NCBI GenBank assembly: GCA_016716665.1
Contig: JADJVH010000017.1
Coordinates: 1-64,000, forward strand
Origin: Candidatus Opimibacter iunctus
GTDB taxonomy: Bacteria > Bacteroidota > Bacteroidia > Chitinophagales > Saprospiraceae
Direction: 5' to 3'
DNA: 64,000 bases
Position 1 is the first letter of the stretch. The number at the start of each line of letters is the position of its first letter. Of this stretch, positions 18,019 through 27,581 are shown piece after piece. The notes under the pieces are model-generated. The model had not been told where the DNA came from, made no database searches, and worked only from the letters and a program-made list of their open reading frames with translations. The position numbers and the translations under genes are program-made.

Positions 18019-19146
18019 TACATACCGAAACTGAAGTGATCGAAATGACCTCACAACTTGATACCATTGCATCAGCTATTGAAGACATACGGCTTGGAAA
18101 AGTGGTCATCGTGGTCGATGATGAAGACCGTGAAAATGAGGGTGATTTTATTTGCGCTGCCCAATGCGTAACGCCTGAAATCATCAATTTTATGGCCACC
18201 CATGGCCGTGGCCTGATCTGCGCCCCACTCAATGAAAAAAGGGTGGAGGAGTTGAAGCTGCAGATGATGGTCAAGGATAATACAGCACTGCATGAAACAG
18301 CATTTACGGTTTCGATTGACCTCATCGGTCACGGATGCACGACAGGTATTTCAGCCCAGGATCGAGCCACCGGGATTCGTTCACTGGTGGATCCGGATAT
18401 CAAGGCTGAGGATTATGCAAGGCCCGGGCATATCTTTCCTTTAAAGGCAAAGACAGGTGGTGTCCTGCGGAGAAGCGGGCACACCGAAGCAGCCATAGAT
18501 CTTTCCCGTATGGCTGGATTTTATCCTGCGGGTGTACTGGTTGAAATACTCAATCAGGATGGGACGATGGCCAGGCTGCCCCAGCTGATCGAGATAGCCA
18601 AAAAGCATAATCTCAGGATTATTTCAATACAGGACCTGATTGCCTTCCGCATGGAATCGCGAGCGCATTGTAGAGCGGATGCCTGCATATCGGATATCTT
18701 CAAGGTTTGGTGAATGGACAGTTATTCCTTTCAGGCAGTTGATTACTGATGATATCCACCTCGCATTGGTCAAAGGATCTCCTGCACAGCAATCGTCAAC
18801 CCTGGTACGAGTGCATAGCATGTCCCGTACCGGAGACATGCTGGGATTGATATTTGGTCATACAGGAGATGAAATAAACCGCGCATTGTCCATGATCGCT
18901 GAAGAGGAAAATGGGGTGTTCCTCCTGATGCGCCACAGCGAATTGTCAGACAATGTGCTTGATGTCCTTAAGGCGTTTGCTGGCAAGGATGAAGCGTCAG
19001 CTGTGGAGCATCGTGATATCGGCGTAGGTGCCCAGATCCTCAGAGATCTCGGAATCACTAAGATGAAATTATTGTCCAACAGCAAGGTAGAACGCGTCGG
19101 CCTTATCGGCTTTGGCCTGGAGATCGTAGAGAACGTAAAGTTGTGA
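18015..19146 (+). CDS. ribB: RibB with degenerate RibA-like domain (RibBX type), frameshifted
   Basis: The N-terminal domain is 3,4-dihydroxy-2-butanone 4-phosphate synthase. DDEDRENEGDF, MATHGRGLIC, GISAQDRATGI and RPGHIFPLKAK are intact, so it should convert ribulose 5-phosphate for riboflavin synthesis. The C-terminal domain has the GTP cyclohydrolase II fold, but the zinc-binding cysteines of the family (pattern HSECLTGD, then RCDC) are all missing; the sequence reads HSMSRTGDMLGLIFGHTGD. Cyclohydrolase activity is therefore unlikely, as described for RibBX hybrids. The frame breaks near 18660; adding one base gives the continuous text FRMESRERIVERMPAYRISS. A tandem octamer array begins at the stop codon. 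Confidence 0.85.
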
Positions 19147-19190
19147 GAACGTGAGAACGTGAGAACGTGAGAACGTGAGAATGTGAGAAG
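19143..19190 (+). repeat. Octamer array beginning at the ribB stop codon
   Basis: Six 8-bp units: GTGAGAAC four times, GTGAGAAT, GTGAGAAG. The TGA stop of the ribB hybrid is in the first unit (19144-19146). Confidence 0.85.
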
Positions 19191-19219
19191 TGTGTGAATT
19201 GGAGTGTGAGTGAACATTC

Positions 19220-19289
19220 TGGTAGCTGGAAGCTGGAAGCTGATGGCTGATAGCTGATAGCTCTTTATTCACTATTCACTTTTCACTTA
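19220..19289 (-). repeat. Ten-unit drifting heptamer array starting at the porP/sprF stop codon
   Basis: Read on the minus strand from the stop TAA at 19289: TAAGTGA, AAAGTGA, ATAGTGA, ATAAAGA, GCTATCA (x2), GCCATCA, GCTTCCA (x2), GCTACCA. The 7-bp register is unbroken while the unit sequence changes stepwise. Confidence 0.85.
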
Positions 19290-20343
19290 AAAAGTCGGGC
19301 ACATCGACTCATCGTTTTCATAGAAACCTGTAAAGCTGATCGACAGTTCGAAAGCACCTCTGCCAGGAGATTGGGAACTAAGGCTGCTCGTGGAAATATC
19401 ATGGCTGAGTCCTACCTGTAATCCGTTCACTTCATAAGCCGCCATCAGGTAGAGGGCAGAAGGTTTCATTCCTCCCGCTACAGTGCTGTTGAGGCGTACG
19501 CCTCCTCCTATATGGAACGCCTGGTTATCGTAATTCGTAAGATCAAACTTGACCAGTGCAGCAGCAGACAGCATTTTGTATGGACCTTCACTTTGCCACA
19601 TTATCCTGGGCAGTAGGGCCACATATTCGTTGGATGCGAGTTCCATAGAAAGGAACGTGGTAAATTTCCGGTTGATTTTGGTATCCGGGTACTCAATATC
19701 CTGTTCGATGGAATGTGTGTAAAAGGAAATGGAGCTGCCTCCGAGATGATCCATCGATACACCAAAAGACAAGCTTGAATAATCAGATAATGCAGACATA
19801 TAGCTCACCCCAAGGCCAAGGTCCAGGAATGCAAAATTGTTGGATGGAAGTATTTCTGCTGTTCCGAGTGAATACTGATCAAGGCCGTTAAACTGATCAT
19901 TGAAATAGATATTCTCGTAATTGATATTCCTTTGGGCAATGCCCATACTCAGTCCGGCTGACAGGTATTGTTTCTGGTCTGCATTGAGGGCTTTATGGTA
20001 ACTGCCATACAGGGAGAGGATGTTCTGGTTGACATTATACAAAGCTGTCGGTCTGGAAACCAGGGCAAACCTGCCCGAAGTAATCATCGCTTTGGTCATT
20101 GGTGATGATCTTGATATCACCGTAGATTCCCATGGTGGTAAAGGGGCTTTCCACGATACTGCGCCATTGATCCCTGTAGGCTATGCTGATCCGGTAACGG
20201 CCATCAATAGCACCTGCCAGTGCAGGATTGATATCTACCGGATGGGCATAGTTCTGGGTAAACAACTTGTCCTGTGCAGATAAAGGAAAAGCCGAACCGG
20301 TGACAAAGAGGAAGAGCGAAATAATACGTAGGGTATACTTCAT
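19287..20343 (-). CDS. PorP/SprF family type IX secretion membrane protein (frameshifted)
   Basis: Outer-membrane beta-barrel protein of the PorP/SprF family, which accompanies T9SS and gliding adhesins. Signal peptide ends FPLSAQ. It is followed by the family opening DKLFTQNYAHPVDINPALAG and YRISIAYRDQWRSI; the rest is a series of alternating beta strands ending in a Phe (CPTF). The frame changes near 20074-20076; removing one G from the minus-strand GGG gives the continuous text DDYFGRFALVSRPTALYNVN. Total about 350 residues. It lies in the same window as four T9SS-sorted proteins, although not adjacent to them. Confidence 0.82.
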
Positions 20344-20346
20344 AGT

Positions 20347-21705
20347 CTATAGCATTTGCAGGATATCATACTTGGTCAGTATGTGGATATTCCCTGCCTT
20401 ATCTTTGGCCATGACTGCAGGAATTTTCTTGGTAATGTATTTATTAAGCTGGCTTACCGGGAGATCTTCATCCACCATGGGCAAAGCCTCGTCCATAATT
20501 TCAGCAACAGGTTTTTCGCTGTGACTAAGCGGGTTTTCAAGGATATAGGTCAATACCGCATTTTCAGATAGGGATCCCACGATCTCGTTTTCTTTCATAA
20601 CGGGCATTTGGGAAATATCGTATTCCTTCATGAGTTGAAGGGCATGCCTTACCTTGTCTCCGGCATCGACCGTGATTACTTTCTGGTTGGCGTGAGCCCT
20701 GATCAGGTCTCTGACCATCAGTTCTTTATCAAGGAATCCTCGCTCCCTCATCCAGTCGTCATTGTAGATTTTTCCGACATACCGGCTGCCATGGTCATGA
20801 AAAATAATCACTACGACATCCTTTTCCGTCAGCCTGTCCTTGAGTTGTAACAGGCCGGCAAGTGCACTTCCGGCGGAATAGCCGAGCAATAGGCCTTCCT
20901 CTCTCGCCAGGCGGCGTGCAGCTAAGGCAGCATCTCCATCAGCGACTTTTTCAAAATGATCGATGAGCTTGAAATCCACGTTTGCCGGCAAGATATCTTC
21001 GCCTATACCTTCTGTGATGTACGGGTAGATTTCCTTCTCATCAAAGATGCCGGTTTCATGGTATTTCTTGAAGACGCTACCATAGGTATCGATACCCCAG
21101 ATCCTGATATCAGGGTTCTTTTCCTTGAGATATTTTGCTGTACCTGAGATCGTGCCACCAGTACCGACACCAACAATCAGGTGAGTGATCTTTCCATCGG
21201 TCTGTTCCCATATTTCAGGGCCTGTGGTCAGGTAGTGTGCCTTTGTATTGGAGAGATTGTCGTACTGATTGGCCCAGTAAGAATGAGGTATTTGTTTACT
21301 CAGGCGTTCAGCAACAGAATAGTAGGAGCGTGGATCCTTTGGCTCGACATTGGTAGGGCATACGATGACCTCTGCGCCAAGTGCCTTGAGCATATCCATC
21401 TTCTCTTTGCTTTGCTTGTCACTGGTCGTAAAGATGCATTTGTACCCACGTACGGCGGCTACGATAGCGATCCCCATTCCGGTATTGCCGGAGGTACATT
21501 CTATGATCGTTCCACCTGGCTTGAGCAGGCCATTGGCTTCTGCATCATCGATCATCTGGACCGCCATTCTGTCCTTGATGGAGTGACCGGGATTGAAAGT
21601 TTCGACCTTAGCCAACACCTGGGCCTTTACCCCGTTGACTACTTTGTGGAGCCGGATCATAGGCGTATGGCCTATCGTTTCCAGTACTGTATTGCAGACG
21701 TTCAT
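20347..21705 (-). CDS. Cystathionine beta-synthase / cysteine synthase with CBS domains
   Basis: 452 residues. PLP-dependent beta-family enzyme: the PLP lysine is in GHSIKDRMA, the phosphate/substrate loop in ECTSGNTGMGIAI, the cofactor glycine loop in VGVGTGGTISGTAKYL, and SAGSA near the end of the catalytic domain. Residues ~330-452 form a CBS-domain pair (MVRDLIRAHANQKVITVDAG, MKEYDISQMPVM). It likely condenses serine and homocysteine, or makes cysteine; family members with this layout are regulated through the CBS pair. The ATG at 21705 is preferred to an upstream TTG. A CATCTTTG box (one mismatch to TAnnTTTG) lies just ahead, so the mRNA may be leaderless. Confidence 0.9.
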   Translation of the reverse strand: MNVCNTVLETIGHTPMIRLHKVVNGVKAQVLAKVETFNPGHSIKDRMAVQMIDDAEANGLLKPGGTIIECTSGNTGMGIAIVAAVRGYKCIFTTSDKQSKEKMDMLKALGAEVIVCPTNVEPKDPRSYYSVAERLSKQIPHSYWANQYDNLSNTKAHYLTTGPEIWEQTDGKITHLIVGVGTGGTISGTAKYLKEKNPDIRIWGIDTYGSVFKKYHETGIFDEKEIYPYITEGIGEDILPANVDFKLIDHFEKVADGDAALAARRLAREEGLLLGYSAGSALAGLLQLKDRLTEKDVVVIIFHDHGSRYVGKIYNDDWMRERGFLDKELMVRDLIRAHANQKVITVDAGDKVRHALQLMKEYDISQMPVMKENEIVGSLSENAVLTYILENPLSHSEKPVAEIMDEALPMVDEDLPVSQLNKYITKKIPAVMAKDKAGNIHILTKYDILQML

Positions 21706-21732
21706 CACCGGCAAAGATGCGAAAAATAGGCC

Positions 21733-22572
21733 TTACTCCACGAAACGCCATTTGGCAAAAAACTGCTGGTCCAGCACTCCCAGTGCTCTTGCTACAGAAG
21801 GGGAGACCACTAGTCCGACCTGGGATTGATAGAGGCCCGGCGGTATATTTCCGGCAACCTTCGCGGTCAGTGTCCTGTGGAGCATGGGATTAGTTACCTC
21901 CATAAAAGAACCCACCTTTGCGGTGGGGTGAAGGACAAAATATTGGGATTGCATATTTCCGGGCTTCCAGACGGCAAGCCCTTTTTGTTCCCGGATGACT
22001 TTACCTTCTGTCTTATATTCTTTTGAAAAGTCCTTTACCTGGTAGTTGGCCGAAACCGCAGTCGCTGAAGATGATGAAGTGGCTGGGGAGTGCGTGTTTT
22101 TTTCTGGCACATACCATCCCAGGTGAATGACCTGGCCTATTGACAGCCCTGCTGAAACTCTGGGATTGAGGGAAATAATGGTTTCGGGTGAGGTCCCCAG
22201 GTACACTTTTGATATCCGGTAAAGGGTTTCTTTGGGCTGGACCCGGTAAAACAAGGGGATGCTGTCTTCGGGAACTGTCGGGGAGGCAAATGAAATGGCC
22301 TCCCTGGAGACAGGAATATTGACCGGGTATCCTAATGGGATGGCTCCCGGATTGATATCCGGATTGGCCGCAAGGATTGAATCTATACTGATGTTGTATT
22401 TACGGGACAGGCTGTACAGGGTCACACCAGTCTCCATTTTTTCGATGATCACCAGACCAACCGGGTCTATGTGATGAAGGAATTTTTGTGAGGCTTCATT
22501 GGCTGACTGTGCGCTGATCTGAAAGGGTGCGGCGAGTGCCAAACAAAAAAGCAGGATGATCCGGGTATACAT
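21733..22572 (-). CDS. LysM-domain protein with C-terminal RlpA-like domain
   Basis: 279 residues, signal peptide cut near QISAQ. Two LysM peptidoglycan-binding repeats are visible: GVTLYSLSRKYNISIDSILA and ETLYRISKVYLGTSPETIIS, each followed by a Pro-rich VxIPV/IHL strand. After a Ser/Thr-rich linker comes a ~95-residue double-psi beta-barrel-like region (EGKVIREQKGLAVWKPGN, then TNPMLHRTLTAKVAGNIPPG) resembling RlpA/expansin-type domains. It probably binds peptidoglycan in the periplasm. Enzymatic activity cannot be claimed, because the RlpA catalytic residues are not evident. Confidence 0.75.
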   Translation of the reverse strand: MYTRIILLFCLALAAPFQISAQSANEASQKFLHHIDPVGLVIIEKMETGVTLYSLSRKYNISIDSILAANPDINPGAIPLGYPVNIPVSREAISFASPTVPEDSIPLFYRVQPKETLYRISKVYLGTSPETIISLNPRVSAGLSIGQVIHLGWYVPEKNTHSPATSSSSATAVSANYQVKDFSKEYKTEGKVIREQKGLAVWKPGNMQSQYFVLHPTAKVGSFMEVTNPMLHRTLTAKVAGNIPPGLYQSQVGLVVSPSVARALGVLDQQFFAKWRFVE

Positions 22573-22591
22573 AGGGCAGTCGATTGTATGG

Positions 22592-22599
22592 CAAATGTA
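22592..22599 (-). promoter_or_regulatory. -7 promoter box for LysM gene
   Basis: TACATTTG on the minus strand, 19 nt ahead of the ATG at 22572; fits TAnnTTTG. Confidence 0.45.
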
Positions 22600-22669
22600 T
22601 TACATATTAAATAAAATTGTAATATTTAATTAAAAAAGCAGACTTTTGCTCCGTATCAAGACAAAAGCT

Positions 22670-23431
22670 ATGAGTGGATATTGTACAATGGCCATAATAC
22701 CTGCAAGGTATGGGTCCCAGCGTTTACCCGGAAAACCCCTGTTGATGATCAAAGGAAAAAGCCTGATCCAGCGGGTCTGTGAGCGCGTGCAGCAGGCCAA
22801 GGTGATCGACCATTTCTGCGTGGCCACAGACGATATCCTCATTTTCAACCATGTCAAAAAGCTTGGTTATGATGTAGTCATGACCAGGTATGAACAGCCC
22901 TCAGGCACCTTCCGGTGTGCCGAGGTCCTGAGTCAGTTTCCCATGGTCACCCATGTCATCAATGTGCAAGGGGACGAACCTTTGATCGATCCGCTCATGA
23001 TTGACTACATGGCTACCTATATGATCCACCAATCAGTATTAAAAATTGCAACCCTGATCCACAAGATTGATGACCCGGCTGAGCTGACTAATCCTAATGT
23101 AGTCAAGGTGGTGATCAACAGGGATAGTGAGGCAATGTATTTCAGCCGTCAGGCTGTTCCTTACGTAAGGGATTTTCCGGTGGAAAACTGGCTCGAGCAT
23201 GGACCTTACTTCAAGCATATCGGAATGTATGCATATACCTCACAGGCGCTTTTCGCCATTGAAAAGATGAACATGCATCCTTACGAAGCGATGGAGAAGC
23301 TTGAGCAACTTACGTGGTTGGCTAACGGACTATCTATTCACTGCCTTGAGTCCCCAATGGAATCAAGAGGGATCGATACCGAAGAAGATCTGAGGGAAGT
23401 GACATCAATGATTGCCGAAATGGAGGATTGA
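22670..23431 (+). CDS. kdsB: 3-deoxy-manno-octulosonate cytidylyltransferase (CMP-KDO synthetase)
   Basis: Activates KDO with CTP for lipopolysaccharide inner-core synthesis. Motifs: AIIPARYGSQRLPGKPL at the nucleotide-binding N-terminus, VATDD, VINVQGDEPLIDP with the metal-binding Asp, YFKHIGMYAYTSQAL, and the end ESRGIDTEEDL. All are standard for KdsB at 253 residues. The ATG at 22670 keeps the first beta strand; the later ATG at 22688 would clip it. Divergent from the LysM gene; the shared 97-bp upstream region is AT-rich. Confidence 0.93.
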   Translation: MSGYCTMAIIPARYGSQRLPGKPLLMIKGKSLIQRVCERVQQAKVIDHFCVATDDILIFNHVKKLGYDVVMTRYEQPSGTFRCAEVLSQFPMVTHVINVQGDEPLIDPLMIDYMATYMIHQSVLKIATLIHKIDDPAELTNPNVVKVVINRDSEAMYFSRQAVPYVRDFPVENWLEHGPYFKHIGMYAYTSQALFAIEKMNMHPYEAMEKLEQLTWLANGLSIHCLESPMESRGIDTEEDLREVTSMIAEMED

Positions 23432-23465
23432 AAAAACGATCCTCTTGATAGGGTTCTCCTGGTAT

Positions 23466-23951
23466 TTAGAAACCGAGAAAAGATCCGTCAAATGCAAAGG
23501 GAAGCAAATCCCTGACATCATGAATCTCATAGACTTCTCCTCCGCGCTCGAGTGTCAATAGCAATCGTATTGGCGTTTCCTGGTAACTTCTGTATTCATT
23601 GAGGATCTGGCGGCATGATCCACAAGGGCTGGCAGGAGTGAGTTGATCTTTATTGTCCACTACAATAGCTATCGTATCGATTGCCTTTCGCCCGAGGGTG
23701 TGTACCATCAGGTACAAGGCAACTCTTTCAGCGCATTGCCCGATAGGGAAGGCCCCGTTTTCCTGGTTCGAACCAGCGACTATATCCTTGTCAAGCGTCC
23801 TTATTGCTGCCCCAACTTTAAAGCTGGAATAAGGTGCATAGGCTTGTTCACAGGCAATTGCGGAAGCATCAATTAATGCCTGATCCTCTGCAGACAGCGC
23901 GTGCTTATCAGCATATACCTCATATGAAAATTGATATCCCCTGGTCTCCAT
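23466..23951 (-). CDS. cdd: Cytidine deaminase
   Basis: Deaminates cytidine/deoxycytidine in pyrimidine salvage. The zinc site is complete: CAERVAL contains the first Cys and the catalytic Glu, and PCGSCRQ has the other two Cys. Substrate residues YAPYSSFKVGAA and NQENGAFPIG are also present. 161 residues, within the size range of the tetrameric class. It stands between convergent kdsB and a tonB-like gene on its own strand. Confidence 0.95.
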   Translation of the reverse strand: METRGYQFSYEVYADKHALSAEDQALIDASAIACEQAYAPYSSFKVGAAIRTLDKDIVAGSNQENGAFPIGQCAERVALYLMVHTLGRKAIDTIAIVVDNKDQLTPASPCGSCRQILNEYRSYQETPIRLLLTLERGGEVYEIHDVRDLLPFAFDGSFLGF

Positions 23952-24001
23952 GGGTAGTCAAGATATACATATCTGAAAACATATGCCAACGTGTGATCGA
24001 A

Positions 24002-24829
24002 TTACTTCAAGAGCTGAAATTTGATCGGCAGGATAAAATTGACAGCCACCGCTTTCCCATTGTGTTTACCTGGCTTCCATGCAGGCATCTGGTTGACGAC
24101 CCGTAAAGCTTCCTGGTCAAGTCCACCACCTACGCCTCGAAGAACAGTTGCATGCTGGATAATGCCATCTTTTGAAATGATAAACGAAATGTACACTGTG
24201 CCGGAAATTCCATTGTCAATGGCTGTCTGTGGAAAATGAAGATGATCGCGCAGATATTTATAGAGCGCGGCCATACCATCTGGGAATTCAGGTTGCTGCT
24301 CAACAGCATATGCATTATAGACGGTGGGTTCTTCAATGGTTGCCGAATTGTCTGGAGATCCATTCGGGTCTTCCAAAAGTCCCTGATCAATACCTTCAAT
24401 TGCATTTTCTACAGTTGTGGTTCCAATCTGGTTGGACTGCAGCGTTTCCACTTCAGGCGGATCATTTGCTTCTACTATTTCATCATCAGGTCTGACTGTC
24501 GGGGCGATGAAAGCAATCTGGCGCTTAATTGGTTGAGGCTGTTGCTTTGGCGGTGTACGTTGCGGCAGAGGAATTTCTTTTTTGAAATGCTCAAGGTTGA
24601 TTGGTCTATCTACGGTGAAGATTTCTGTATCATCAATACCTGGACCACGGAGATAGTGGATGAGGTATGGGCTAGAGATGAAGCAGACAAAAAGGAGCAT
24701 ACCGGAAGCCATAGCCCTTGTCATCGTACGCTCGTAATCATGGCGGAGGACATAGGCGCCATATGCTTTATTCCTGTTTTCAAAGACGATTTCATTCATC
24801 TCCGGATTGTGAAGCAATGCATTTCTCAT
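24002..24829 (-). CDS. TonB family energy transducer
   Basis: 275 residues. A short cytoplasmic N-terminus with the ENRNKAYGAYVLRHDYERTM pattern common to Bacteroidota TonB proteins precedes one transmembrane helix (about residues 40-60). A Pro-rich periplasmic spacer (PLPQRTPPKQQPQPIK) and a C-terminal TonB domain follow (FPQTAIDNGISGTVYISFII, then PAWKPGKHNGKAV). It transmits proton-motive force to outer-membrane TonB-dependent receptors. No ExbB/ExbD or receptor genes are in the window. Confidence 0.9.
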   Translation of the reverse strand: MRNALLHNPEMNEIVFENRNKAYGAYVLRHDYERTMTRAMASGMLLFVCFISSPYLIHYLRGPGIDDTEIFTVDRPINLEHFKKEIPLPQRTPPKQQPQPIKRQIAFIAPTVRPDDEIVEANDPPEVETLQSNQIGTTTVENAIEGIDQGLLEDPNGSPDNSATIEEPTVYNAYAVEQQPEFPDGMAALYKYLRDHLHFPQTAIDNGISGTVYISFIISKDGIIQHATVLRGVGGGLDQEALRVVNQMPAWKPGKHNGKAVAVNFILPIKFQLLK

Positions 24830-24985
24830 GTGATGATGATTTAGCGGGTGAAAAAAATACTATACTCTATTGATGCCTGGCGAATGGAAATTTCACACAA
24901 CGAAAGGCACTTTTTCATTGGATAAAGTCCGGGTGAACATTTTAAATTGAATTCTCTCAGGTTTTGCCCATCTTTCGCAGGCATT

Positions 24986-26282
24986 ATGACCTGGATACAA
25001 CGATTACAGTCCCTGACCCGGGATCAAGTCCGCTTGGTTCAGCTGTTTATGCTTTGCAGACAGAGCGGGGTGATCATATCCTCCATAGTCATTGCCCGTT
25101 CACTTCCCGTGTCAGAAGTCGGCGTTTTTGAAATGCTGATGTTATGTGGTTACCTGATGACTTTTTTCTGGTCGGACGCCTTGCTAAAGGGATATCTCGC
25201 TACACCGCAAATCAATCAGGACGAGTCTACTGCTTCATCCTTTATTTGGTTTTACCTGTTGGCTGGAATGGCCGGTATGGCCATACTGGTGATGGGTCAG
25301 GGCTTTCTGCTTCCTTTTTTTGTCGATCGTCCTACCCTGCAGGGCTTGCCTTTGTTTGCCTTGTACCAGGCCTTGGTCATTCCGGTATGGATAGCGCCCT
25401 TCCTGGGGATATTGAAGAAGCAAAACGCCTTGCTCATATCCGTCTATGTGCTTATCGGGCCTTCATTTGCTTGCTGGGCGGGACTCAGGAGCATCCCTGA
25501 CCTCACAGGGATATTGATCGGGCTCATCAGTTATGCGTTGGTTGGTTTAATATGGGTGTTGGTGAACACCGGATTTGTAAGGGATATGCAGGTCAAAAAG
25601 ATGGTGGTGAGCCTTTGGCCCGCTACATGGCCGTTGGTGATGTATGCCGTTTCCGCAGGCCTTGCGCGCAGTTTTGATGCATGGCTTGTGGCCCATCGAT
25701 TTGATGAAGCATCCTTTGCCATATTCAGGTACGGGGCCAGGGAATTTCCTTTGGTCATAGCGCTGGCAGCTGGATTGAGCACCATCATGATACCTAAGCT
25801 TAGGTTTGTCCAGGCACTTGAAGAGTTGGAATCACGGTCTACAAGGCTGATGCATCTGTGTTTTCCTATCGTATCCGTGATCATGTTGTTGAGTCCATTC
25901 TTATTTACCTTCTTTTTTGGTGCAGCATACCGGGAGTGCACTCATCTTTAACATCTATCTTTTGGTGACCTTGACCCAATTGCTGTTTCCGCAATCTGTC
26001 ATGACTGCACGCGGAGATACCAGGTTGCTTTGGTATGTTTCACTTGCAGAGTTGCTGGTCAATGTAGTTGCCAGCATTATCTTGCTGTCTTATTTTGGAC
26101 TTGCGGGCATAGCCTGGGGAACGCTGATTGCATTCGCTTTTGAGAAAGCGGTCCTTATGGTTGTGGTAAGAAAGCGGTATGGCATCCAACCCGGGCAATT
26201 AGTCAATGTCCCTGTCTGGGTGTTTTATCTTTTAGTACTTAGCATTTCATTTGTTGCTTCACAATGGATATCTGGACTATAA
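24986..26282 (+). CDS. Polysaccharide/oligosaccharide flippase-like membrane protein (frameshifted)
   Basis: Multi-pass protein of the MOP flippase (Wzx-like) superfamily, about 430 residues after joining. The N-terminal part shows LFMLCRQSGVIISSIVIARS, typical of these flippases. The second part has FNIYLLVTLTQLLFPQSVMT, then a polytopic tail ending at 26282. The frame breaks around 25937: removing one base there makes AAYREALIFNIYLL continuous. It probably moves lipid-linked glycans across the inner membrane, consistent with glycosyltransferases 8 kb upstream, though no other glycan genes adjoin. Its end overlaps prmC by 19 bp. Confidence 0.78.
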
Positions 26283-27115
26283 CGAAGATTGCGGACCGGC
26301 TTGAGGAGATGGATATTGCCATTGATCGTGAGGCGATGAGCCTTGCCCGCTGGATATGGAAGGATATATTGGATTTGCCATCAAGGGATGAGGTACTTCT
26401 CGGGCTGTCTGAGCTTCAGCGTTTGGAAAAAACATTTGAGCGTCTCCTGAATGGGGAGCCTGTTCAATACATAGCAGGGCATGCATGGTTTTATGGGGTT
26501 CAGCTTGAAGTCAATCAGGATGTACTGATACCGCGGCCGGAGACTGAAGAGCTTGTTGAATGGGTCCTTGCGGATTGCAGGAAGGAGAGGAGGGAAGGAT
26601 TGCGCATCATTGATATCGGGACCGGAAGCGGGTGTATAGCTATTGTCCTAAAGAAGCACCTTGGTGACCTTGCTGAAATCTGGGCCATTGACCTATCCGA
26701 CAAGGCACTCCTTGTGGCAGCGAGAAACAGCAATCGGGCAGGTACTGATGTGAAGTTTTTGGAGTGGGATTTCTTAGTCCATGGCCTTGGAGGTCTGGGA
26801 TCGTTTGATATCATCGTCAGTAACCCGCCTTATGTCTCCAGGGATATTGCGGGACAGGATATAGTACACAGGCTTAAATATGAGCCTGATCTTGCCTTAT
26901 ATCCTGATGGACCAGATCCGGATATATTCTACAAGCAAATAAGCGCAGTGGGACGGAGCGCACTTCATCCCCGGGGTGCGTGTTACCTTGAACTCAATGA
27001 ATTCAGGGCTCATCAGATTGAGGGGTACTTTGCAGGAAGCCCCTGGAACAATGTGGAAGTCAGGATTGATATGCAGGGAATGCCGAGAATGTTGAAAGCG
27101 GTACGTAATCATTGA
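26264..27115 (+). CDS. prmC: Peptide chain release factor N5-glutamine methyltransferase
   Basis: Methylates the GGQ glutamine of release factors RF1/RF2. The N-terminal helical bundle is followed by QYIAGHAWFYG and VLIPRPETEELVEW (substrate region), the SAM motif IDIGTGSGCIAIVL and the catalytic NPPYV motif in VSNPPYVSRD. 283 residues, usual length. The ATG at 26264 lies inside the end of the flippase gene. Confidence 0.93.
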   Translation: MDIWTITKIADRLEEMDIAIDREAMSLARWIWKDILDLPSRDEVLLGLSELQRLEKTFERLLNGEPVQYIAGHAWFYGVQLEVNQDVLIPRPETEELVEWVLADCRKERREGLRIIDIGTGSGCIAIVLKKHLGDLAEIWAIDLSDKALLVAARNSNRAGTDVKFLEWDFLVHGLGGLGSFDIIVSNPPYVSRDIAGQDIVHRLKYEPDLALYPDGPDPDIFYKQISAVGRSALHPRGACYLELNEFRAHQIEGYFAGSPWNNVEVRIDMQGMPRMLKAVRNH

Positions 27116-27581
27116 ACATTCAGGCAGCGAACCCGACCGAATGTGTATCCTTTAGTATCAGAGTAAGGTTTTTTACAGAACCAGGTTATCGAAAATGTTG
27201 AGCGTTAGTTAGTTATATATTATTAACGGATGTGCTCAGCATGTAATCCTGGAAAATTGGCTTGAAATTATTCTGCCGTTAGTTTGAGGTTAACGAACCT
27301 AAACGAAAATTATTGCGCAAAGTTGGATTTAATCTTCCAGAAATCGTGATAAAGCAGACGGTACCGGGTTTCTTTTTCGGGAATACAAGGGAAATAAATT
27401 GTAAATCATTGAATTACAATTTATTAAAAAAAGAATATTCATCCCGGGAATCTGAAAAACGGGACATAATCTCCTGCCAATTAACAATTTAACAATATAT
27501 AATTTGTATATTGTGCCTTACTTTGAAAAACCGTTTGGGCATAACATCTATTTATTGGGCAAGTATTTACACTAATTAAAA
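27116..27581 (+). other. Gene-free AT-rich leader region
   Basis: 466 bp with no plausible coding frame, RNA gene or terminator seen. The last ~150 bp are very AT-rich and probably hold the promoter of the giant adhesin at 27582, but no clean TAnnTTTG box could be fixed. Two seven-base near-matches with one spacer base fewer occur (at about 27265 and 27521). Confidence 0.4.

Noticed and set aside
19143..19289. Possible CRISPR-like array
   Set aside because: Units are only 7-8 bp and directly abut, with no spacers and no cas genes nearby; short tandem repeats fit better.
27116..27581. Possible riboswitch or RNA leader upstream of the first adhesin
   Set aside because: No conserved riboswitch core or terminator/antiterminator pair could be drawn; the sequence is just AT-rich.
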